Part shown: piece after piece, positions 5,938 to 11,428 of the stretch
Numbering within the stretch: position 1 is the stretch's first letter
How the letters are laid out: every line of letters begins with the position of its first letter
NCBI GenBank assembly: GCA_028699365.1
Contig: JAQVUQ010000030.1
Span: 1-13,684, forward strand
Origin: UBA5359 sp028699365 [NCBI: bacterium]
Lineage (GTDB): Bacteria > UBP13 > UBA5359
Direction: 5' to 3'
Length of the DNA: 13,684 nucleotides
Translations under genes and position numbers: made by a program
Notes under the pieces: generated by a model
Told to the model about the DNA's origin: nothing
Database searches by the model: none
The model's input: the letters and a program-made list of their open reading frames with translations, nothing else

Positions 5938-5962
5938 TTAGCTAAAGCAGCCTACCCCAGCC

Positions 5963-6709
5963 CTACGTTTCCGGCATAGTCAGCAGTCTGGGAGCCTCAT
6001 TGAACCAGTGGCTTTTAAAAGCTTCCGTATCGTTCCAGGAAACGATGAAATCCATCAGCGGAGCGTTGGGATGCCGCTTCTGCCAGAGATAGACCCAAGC
6101 GGCAGCGTAGCTGTATGACCAGTGATCATCCAGCAGTCGCCGGCGGCACTCGCTGTCGCTTTTAATTGCCGGCAGCAGGTGCTGCTTGAGATCGTCGGGG
6201 ATATCGGAATCGGCCAGGAATTTCTTCTCGATATTTCTGGCCGTGACGGTACTCATCTGCAGCGACCCGAAGGTCTTGCCGATAGGTATTCCCCTGGAGC
6301 AGGCATAGTTCTGCAGATCCGTCCAGATGTTGGCGTAGCCGCGTTCGAATTCCGTGATGGCGTAGAGCAGTTCCGGATTGCGCAGGCGGAACCTTCTGGC
6401 GGCCAGCCTTGCGCGTTGCGACTGGCAGCGTTTGTCGGACTTTTCATCCCTTAAAGCCGTTACTACTCTGTGTTCCATGCCGCTCTGTATGGCCGTGACC
6501 GGTTGCGCTTTATCCAGGGTGGCGTGCCATCTCCTGTTCTCGTCCGGACGCAGGGTATAGTAATAACGATCGAAAACAGCAATGGAGAAGCCTTCTCTGG
6601 CCATGGCATCCAGCTTATTCTCGTACTGTATGGCGGCTGTAGCCGGCAAAAGCAGCAGGAGCGCTGTTATAGCGGCTGTTTTCATCGATACTGGGACTCT
6701 AAAGCTCAT
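5963..6709 (-). CDS. exported lysozyme/lytic-transglycosylase-like protein
   Basis: From ATG at 6709 the protein has 248 residues. A signal peptide is likely: MSFRVPVSMK, a Leu-rich core (about 11-22), then ATAA near 23-26 as a probable SPase I site. The mature part contains LLYAITEFERG (115-124, with candidate catalytic Glu120 or Glu122), followed by FGSLQMSTVTA (147-157). This echoes the Glu and the G-x-x-Q-[IVM] motif of the SLT/goose-lysozyme superfamily. An Ala/Tyr/Trp-rich helix (198-210) may correspond to the third motif. Peptidoglycan cleavage in the envelope would follow, but the match is by motif only. I prefer 6709 (GGAG at 6720-6723) over the TTG at 6733; ATG 6685 is also possible. 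It is convergent with the Smr gene and divergent from the GH31 gene. Confidence 0.6.
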   Translation of the reverse strand: MSFRVPVSMKTAAITALLLLLPATAAIQYENKLDAMAREGFSIAVFDRYYYTLRPDENRRWHATLDKAQPVTAIQSGMEHRVVTALRDEKSDKRCQSQRARLAARRFRLRNPELLYAITEFERGYANIWTDLQNYACSRGIPIGKTFGSLQMSTVTARNIEKKFLADSDIPDDLKQHLLPAIKSDSECRRRLLDDHWSYSYAAAWVYLWQKRHPNAPLMDFIVSWNDTEAFKSHWFNEAPRLLTMPET

Positions 6710-6777
6710 GTCGCATGTGCTCCGATCAGACAAGCATAAAGCAGTATGACTATCATTTTATGCCCCGTTACACAATC

Positions 6778-6786
6778 ATTATAGCA
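6778..6786 (-). promoter_or_regulatory. candidate extended -10 promoter of the exported protein gene
   Basis: On the minus strand the sequence reads TGCTATAAT, a perfect -10 with TG at the extended position, about 69 bases before ATG 6709. The matching -35 region is poor and is occupied by the palindrome GACCATGGTC (6803-6812). That suggests a regulated or extended -10-dependent promoter. Confidence 0.45.
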
Positions 6787-6802
6787 TAAGACGATGCCGT
6801 CG

Positions 6803-6812
6803 GACCATGGTC
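6803..6812. promoter_or_regulatory. perfect 10-bp palindrome GACCATGGTC, possible operator
   Basis: GACCATGGTC is fully self-complementary. It lies where the -35 box of the minus-strand promoter would fall, inside the divergent gap. A 10-bp palindrome can arise by chance, so the operator role is only suggested by its position. Confidence 0.3.
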
Positions 6813-6842
6813 TGTCCCGTATATTCCCAGCATTGCGCTATG

Positions 6843-6871
6843 CTGAAACGGATGATTCATTGTGATATAAT
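6843..6871 (+). promoter_or_regulatory. candidate promoter upstream of the GH31 gene
   Basis: CTGAAA (6843-6848), a 17-base spacer and TATAAT (6866-6871) preceded by TGA form an extended -10 promoter, about 160 bases before the GH31 start. An imperfect inverted repeat, TGATATAATC (6864-6873) against GATTATCA (6890-6897), overlaps the -10 and could be an operator. Apart from the promoter signals and the shared motif described next, the gap 6710-7031 holds no ORF or repeat that I can support. Confidence 0.45.
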
Positions 6872-6950
6872 CTTAACAATATCAAAGTGATTATCAATAC
6901 TGACAAGCAAAGAACAAGTCGTTATTTTACAAATAAAATCGTTTCTTTTT

Positions 6951-6983
6951 AAATACCCGGGCGCTTGATAGGGATATACTGTA
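6951..6983 (+). promoter_or_regulatory. shared upstream motif, copy 1 (GH31 gene)
   Basis: AAATAC (6951-6956), TTG (6965-6967), GG (6971-6972 in one register) and ATATACTGTA (6974-6983) occur at exactly the same relative spacing before the GntR-LacI gene (10115-10147). TATACT can serve as a -10 element. The upstream AAATAC falls near the -35 position and might be an activator site. It lies 48 bases before the GH31 ATG. Confidence 0.5.
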
Positions 6984-7031
6984 ACTCGTGGAGAAGTAAA
7001 ACCGAGAGAACGGAATGGAGAATATTATAAG

Positions 7032-9191
7032 ATGGAATTCAGGCTGAACGAAAGTCTTTGCCTTGGAGCTGCAGCAATATCTGAAACTGTTTTTCGTGTT
7101 TCCATCTTTCCGCACGGCACGGAACCGGGGTCTGCTCTGGATCGTTACGGGTTCCAGAATAGTGCTGATCCTTTGACCAAAGCCGAGTTTGCCGCGAATG
7201 ACAGCGCAGGCGAACTGGTGGCCGGTGCTAACAGGCTTATCATCGCAGCCGGTGATAAACCGCAAATAGAGCTCAGTGTTGATAACGCGATCATTTTATC
7301 AGGCAGACTGAACATAGGCAGGGGAGAGGACTGCAGACACTCGGTTGAATTTGATTTGTCGGAAAACGAGAGGCTGTTCGGTCTTGGCGACCAGACCAGG
7401 GACAGAATAGAGCATCGCGGCAGCCGGGCCAGGATGTGGGTGTCTAACGTCAGCTCATATATTCCAATTCCCTTTCTCATGAGCAGTCGCGGCTACGGCA
7501 TATTCGTCAACACCACCAGCGACCACCGCTGGGATCTGGGCAAGGATGATCCGGGAAAGCTCAGGATCACTGTACCCGGCAAAAGCCTGGATATCTATCT
7601 CTTCTGTGCCTCGGATCCCAAGGCTCTGTTGTCGGCCTATACTGATATAACCGGGAAGCCGGACCTCCCTCCCAAATGGTCTTTCGGCCTATGGTTTGTG
7701 TGCAGGAATTTTGCGGGTGATCATCAGGTATTGGATGATGCTCTGAACTTCAGAGATCGTGCCCTGCCTTGTGATGTCATATCGCTGGAGCCGGGCTGGA
7801 TGCAGGAGTATTACGATTACAGCACAGATAAAAAATGGCATAAAGAGAGGTTCTCCATACCTTCATACAATGTCAGGCATAGCTTTATCTCTGCTCTTAA
7901 GAGAATGGGCTTCAAGTTCAGCCTTTGGTTATGCAACGACTATGACCTGAGCTATGAGGCCGAGCGTCGAACTGGAGGTGCGGTTGAAGGCAGGAAGAAT
8001 GACTGGGACGGTTTTAGCGAGGACGATACTGAACAGGATGCCCATTTCACCGCCCCTACGGTTATGGACAAGATCACCAAACCGGAGGAGCCGTGGTTTG
8101 AGCACCTGAAGAAGTTCGTCGATCAGGGTGCCGATATGTTCAAGCAGGACGGAGCCTTGCAGGTAACTGAACATCCGGACAGGCTTTGGGGCAACGGCAT
8201 GAGCGACAAGGAGATGCATAACCTGTATCCGCTGCTCTACTCTCAGCAGATGTACGAGGGCTTTAAAGAGCATACCGGGCGCAGGCCGTGCTGCTTTACC
8301 GCTGCCGGCTGGGCCGGACTGCAAAGGTATACCGGCACCTGGACCGGAGATACCGGCGGCGAGGCCAAGACACTGGTAGCCTGTCTCAATCTGGCCCTGT
8401 CCGGGCACTCCAACGTTACCTGCGATATGGAAGTGACGACCAGGGAAGGCATCCATTACGGCTTTCTTATGACCTGGGCTCAGGTCAACTCCTGGAACTA
8501 TTTCCGTCATCCCTGGCTGCTGGGCGATGAACTCTACCCCGTATTCAGGGATTACGACCACCTGCGCAGCCGCCTTATTCCCTACTTGTATACCTATGCT
8601 TACGAAGCGCATAAAACCGGCATACCGGTGATGCGGCCCATGGCGCTGGAGTTTCCCGAGGCCACCGCGTTAGACGACTGCCTGACGCAGTACTGTCTGG
8701 GCAGAGAGTTTCTGGTAACTGCCTTCACTGATACGGTGCGCCTGCCTGCTGGAAAATGGTACGATTACTGGACTAAGCAGCCCTTGGCCGGGCCGGTGGA
8801 TATGGTCTATAACCCACCGCAGAACAGAGGTGGGGGCCTGTTTGTGCGCGCCAATTCCATTATTCCCCTGGGACCGGTGAAGGACTACGTGGGACAGAAG
8901 AGCGACCAGGGCATGAGCCTGGAGATCTATCTGGAGGAGAACGGCGAGGCATCCTTCACCATGTATGACGACGATGGTGTCAGCTTCGATTATCGGCAAG
9001 GTGCTTTCAATCTTTATCGCTTTAAAGCCGGGCTTACGGGTGGCAGCCTCCACCTTGAGATACCCTCACAGATAAATATCGGGGATATCGCCGTCTATAC
9101 GGAGAATTCTCCGGATAAGGCGTTTCTTAACGGGACGCAGATCTCTTTTGAGCAGACGGATAATGCTCTGGTGATCAGGAATAGCCGCTGA
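7032..9191 (+). CDS. family 31 glycoside hydrolase (alpha-glycosidase), cytoplasmic
   Basis: This 719-residue GH31 enzyme should hydrolyse terminal alpha-linked sugars by a retaining mechanism. The N-terminal beta-sandwich spans about 1-205 and contains LFGLGDQ (115-121). The catalytic barrel starts near WSFGLWF (216-222). EPGWMQEYYDYS (253-264) is followed by WHKERF, and KFSLWLCNDYDLSYE (295-309) is a subfamily marker. The nucleophile should be Asp373 in MFKQDGA and the acid/base Asp440 in WTGD; both are present. C-terminal beta-domains end in TMYDDDG (643-649). Length is usual for the family. No signal peptide is seen, so it acts inside the cell on imported oligosaccharides. GGAG at 7017-7020 serves ATG 7032. 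The AraC gene follows after 46 bases without a terminator. Substrate (glucoside, xyloside or other) cannot be read from the sequence. Confidence 0.93.
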   Translation: MEFRLNESLCLGAAAISETVFRVSIFPHGTEPGSALDRYGFQNSADPLTKAEFAANDSAGELVAGANRLIIAAGDKPQIELSVDNAIILSGRLNIGRGEDCRHSVEFDLSENERLFGLGDQTRDRIEHRGSRARMWVSNVSSYIPIPFLMSSRGYGIFVNTTSDHRWDLGKDDPGKLRITVPGKSLDIYLFCASDPKALLSAYTDITGKPDLPPKWSFGLWFVCRNFAGDHQVLDDALNFRDRALPCDVISLEPGWMQEYYDYSTDKKWHKERFSIPSYNVRHSFISALKRMGFKFSLWLCNDYDLSYEAERRTGGAVEGRKNDWDGFSEDDTEQDAHFTAPTVMDKITKPEEPWFEHLKKFVDQGADMFKQDGALQVTEHPDRLWGNGMSDKEMHNLYPLLYSQQMYEGFKEHTGRRPCCFTAAGWAGLQRYTGTWTGDTGGEAKTLVACLNLALSGHSNVTCDMEVTTREGIHYGFLMTWAQVNSWNYFRHPWLLGDELYPVFRDYDHLRSRLIPYLYTYAYEAHKTGIPVMRPMALEFPEATALDDCLTQYCLGREFLVTAFTDTVRLPAGKWYDYWTKQPLAGPVDMVYNPPQNRGGGLFVRANSIIPLGPVKDYVGQKSDQGMSLEIYLEENGEASFTMYDDDGVSFDYRQGAFNLYRFKAGLTGGSLHLEIPSQINIGDIAVYTENSPDKAFLNGTQISFEQTDNALVIRNSR

Positions 9192-9237
9192 AATGGGCGG
9201 TACTGTTGTGTTATGACAGGGGTGAGGTCGGCACAGT

Positions 9238-10080
9238 ATGATGAAGCTGGCACAAATTAATCCCGTGGTTCGAAGAGCCGGAAAGACGACTTTTCACCCC
9301 GGCTACGACGGCAGCGCAACTTCCTGGCCCGTTCCGGATCACGACCTTCATCTGGCTTATCGCGGCCGAGGTGCGTTGGTGATCGACGGCTGCCGATACA
9401 GTATGGGAGCCGGGGATGTCGTCACGGTCTTTCCCGGCGAGTCTTTCCACGTCGAGGTGGAGGGAGATAAGCCTTTCTCCAGGTATTACGTGCATTTCGA
9501 TTTCTTCAGAGGCGAGGCGGAGCGTTTGCTGGCGCCGGTTGTAAATAACGGCGATACCTGGCCCAGGCATGCCAGGCTTATGTACGATACCCGTGCCAGG
9601 GTCCTTTGTGCGGATATCGTTCTGCGAGCCATAAGTCGCAACAACGAAGAAGCTTCCTGTGTTATAACCGAGGGCAATATGCGATCTCTTCTCGGCATCA
9701 TTTCCGAACAGTACAAAGTTCGACAAGCTGAAGAAGATACAGCCTACTCCAAGTGCCGCAAAAACATCCTTCGGGCGGAAAAATTCATCCGGGAGAACTA
9801 CCGGCGAAACATTACGCTGTCCGAGATTGCCGAGGTAGGCGGTTTCTGCCCCGATTACTTCAGACGGGCCTTCAAGACTCTGACAGGAAGCACACCGCTG
9901 GATTATCTTATCAATTATCGCCTGACCGAGGCCAAACGGCTGATGGTGGAGACAGACCAGTCTATCAGTGAGATCGCCCGCCAGGTCGGGTATGACGATA
10001 TACATTACTTCAGTTATCTGTTCAGGCACAGAGAGGGCATCTCTCCTTCAGAATTCATCACCAGACTGGCAATAGAATAA
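9238..10080 (+). CDS. AraC-family transcriptional regulator with cupin sensor domain
   Basis: This 280-residue regulator has an N-terminal cupin-like ligand domain (about 18-95: HPGYDG, YRGRGALVIDG, AGDVVTVFPGESFHVE), the usual arabinose-type sugar-binding jelly roll. The C-terminal pair of helix-turn-helix motifs spans about 180-278. The first HTH (192-213) reads ITLSEIAEVGGFCPDYFRRAF, and the second (241-264) has the family signature SISEIARQVGYDDIHYFSYLF. It probably senses a sugar and activates the neighbouring glycosidase genes. ATG 9238 and ATG 9241 are adjacent; GGTGAGG lies at 9220-9226. It is most likely co-transcribed with the GH31 gene. A candidate target is the motif shared by 6951-6983 and 10115-10147, which is an inference. 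Confidence 0.93.
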   Translation: MMKLAQINPVVRRAGKTTFHPGYDGSATSWPVPDHDLHLAYRGRGALVIDGCRYSMGAGDVVTVFPGESFHVEVEGDKPFSRYYVHFDFFRGEAERLLAPVVNNGDTWPRHARLMYDTRARVLCADIVLRAISRNNEEASCVITEGNMRSLLGIISEQYKVRQAEEDTAYSKCRKNILRAEKFIRENYRRNITLSEIAEVGGFCPDYFRRAFKTLTGSTPLDYLINYRLTEAKRLMVETDQSISEIARQVGYDDIHYFSYLFRHREGISPSEFITRLAIE

Positions 10081-10114
10081 GTCTGCTTTTCTACAATAAA
10101 ATACACTTCCGTAT

Positions 10115-10147
10115 AAATACAGGGATAATTGCACGGTATATACTGTA
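10115..10147 (+). promoter_or_regulatory. shared upstream motif, copy 2 (GntR-LacI gene)
   Basis: AAATAC (10115-10120), TTG (10129-10131) and ATATACTGTA (10138-10147) match copy 1 base for base, without gaps, at a constant offset of 3164. A looser TACAAATAAAAT/TACAATAAAAT block sits about 20 bases further upstream in both, shifted by one base. It is located 158 bases before the start of the regulator gene and just after the AraC stop. Confidence 0.5.
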
Positions 10148-10164
10148 GTTGTGCTTCTGCGTAG

Positions 10165-10186
10165 CCAAGGCTTATATTCAGCTTGG
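10165..10186 (+). promoter_or_regulatory. small hairpin in the regulator leader
   Basis: CCAAG and CTTGG pair, extended by CT/AG with one bulged G, giving about 7 pairs around a short AU-rich loop. It follows the shared promoter motif by 18 bases, so it would lie near the 5' end of the mRNA. There is no U tract, so it is not a terminator. Its function is unknown. Confidence 0.3.
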
Positions 10187-10265
10187 AGAGATAAAGGCAA
10201 AGATCAACCGAAACGGAAGGAATCCCAAAGGGGATGTCGAATATTTAACTTATAAAAGTGCCTCG

Positions 10266-10285
10266 ATGCACGGTGCATGGTGCAC
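10266..10285. promoter_or_regulatory. palindromic ATGCAC/GTGCAT site, possible autoregulatory operator
   Basis: ATGCAC (10266-10271), G, GTGCAT (10273-10278) is an odd-centred palindrome, and a further TGCAC at 10281-10285 pairs with the GTGCA of the middle. The three TGCA-containing half sites lie 20-40 bases before the regulator start and just upstream of its ribosome site. GntR and LacI proteins often bind such sites in their own leader, so self-regulation is plausible. Confidence 0.4.
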
Positions 10286-10305
10286 TCTGAATAAGGAGAA
10301 CGATA

Positions 10306-11370
10306 TTGAGCCCTAAATATAAGCAATTGGCAACGATTCTGAAAGAAGACATCCGATCTAACTGGAAGCCGAATGAGAAATACCATTCACAACGCGCGTT
10401 GATATCCCGGTATGGGGTGAGCTTTTCCACTGTAGAGCGTGCCCTGGGAGTGCTGTGTGACGAAGGGTTTCTGGCTTGTGCCCACGGCAAGGGAACGTTT
10501 GTCAGAGATCACGATGTCAAACGGGAGACAGGCGTTAATGTTTATTTGCCTATGAGAGGATCAAAATCCAATATCTTCAACAGCTACTACAGTGGTGGGA
10601 TATTTAACGGCATGGAACGCTTCCTCTTGACAGTGGACGCATCACTAATGCTGCTCTCTCTTGATGACTTTGAAGAAGCCGGCGACAGGTCGCTTTTTAA
10701 AGGACGGTCGGGAGTGATCTTTGTTTTTTTCAGGGATGCGCAGAGAGACACGGTGGAGGCGTTGCGCAAAAGCGGAGTGCCGATGGTTGTGATCGGTAAC
10801 TATATGTCGGATACGGCCATGCCGCTGATCGACGGCGATAACGAGGGCGGTGTTCGTCTGATGGTTGATTATCTGATCAAAAAGGGGCATCGTCGTATCG
10901 GATATGTATATTCCGAGATGGATACCGTTCATGAAGCCGACAGGCTGCGGGCATTTAAGAACGCTATGACGGAGTTTGGTCTGCCTGTTGTGCCGGAATG
11001 GCAGTTGGCAGTCGGTTGCAGCGTGCTGGCGGATGATAAAAAGTCCGACTTGAACAGGATTTTTAAAGATGAAAACCGACCTACAGCCCTTGCGTTCAGC
11101 AGCTTTTATCCTGTAGCTATGCCGCTAATGTCTGAACTGCGGCGTATGGGGCTGAGATTGCCCGGGGACGTATCTATTATCGGCTTTGATGATCCGGAGT
11201 GGGCTATGCATAGCGATCCTCCATTAACGATTATAAAACAGCCTCTGGAAGAGATAGGCTGGCATGCTGCACAGAAGCTGGTAAGCTTAATCAAAGGAGA
11301 GGTCGTTGTCCAGAGAGAGATTCTGCCGATGAAGGTAGTGGAGAGAGCTTCCGTTGTTGTGTGCAGGTGA
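10306..11370 (+). CDS. GntR-type HTH / LacI-type sensor transcriptional regulator
   Basis: This 354-residue protein combines a GntR winged helix (1-68: YKQLATILKEDI, RALISRYGVSFSTVERALGVLCDEGFL, GKGTFV) with a LacI/periplasmic-binding-like sugar sensor (about 76-352). The sensor shows DGDNEGGVRLMVDYLIKKGHRRIGYV (176-201) and LPGDVSIIGFDDPEWAMHSDPPLTIIKQP (285-313), both hallmark LacI-family segments. This domain pairing is known in AraR of Bacillus and in many Lentisphaerae-like genomes. It would control sugar genes, probably the two hydrolases here, with a sugar as inducer. The start is TTG 10306, preceded by AAGGAG at 10293-10298. The secreted-hydrolase gene follows after 58 bases with no terminator, so they are likely an operon. 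Confidence 0.93.
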   Translation: MSPKYKQLATILKEDIRSNWKPNEKYHSQRALISRYGVSFSTVERALGVLCDEGFLACAHGKGTFVRDHDVKRETGVNVYLPMRGSKSNIFNSYYSGGIFNGMERFLLTVDASLMLLSLDDFEEAGDRSLFKGRSGVIFVFFRDAQRDTVEALRKSGVPMVVIGNYMSDTAMPLIDGDNEGGVRLMVDYLIKKGHRRIGYVYSEMDTVHEADRLRAFKNAMTEFGLPVVPEWQLAVGCSVLADDKKSDLNRIFKDENRPTALAFSSFYPVAMPLMSELRRMGLRLPGDVSIIGFDDPEWAMHSDPPLTIIKQPLEEIGWHAAQKLVSLIKGEVVVQREILPMKVVERASVVVCR

Positions 11371-11428
11371 GCAGGCGTTATTATCGCTAAGGAAGACTGC
11401 TTGACATGAATAAGAGAGGTGCAAGCAA

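Noticed and set aside
9211-10029. Minus-strand open frame of 272 codons.
   Set aside because: It overlaps the AraC gene, whose family motifs are unambiguous on the + strand.
10222-10235. ATCCC-AAAG-GGGAT hairpin in the regulator leader.
   Set aside because: The 5-bp stem is short enough to arise by chance, with no terminator tract and no link to other features.
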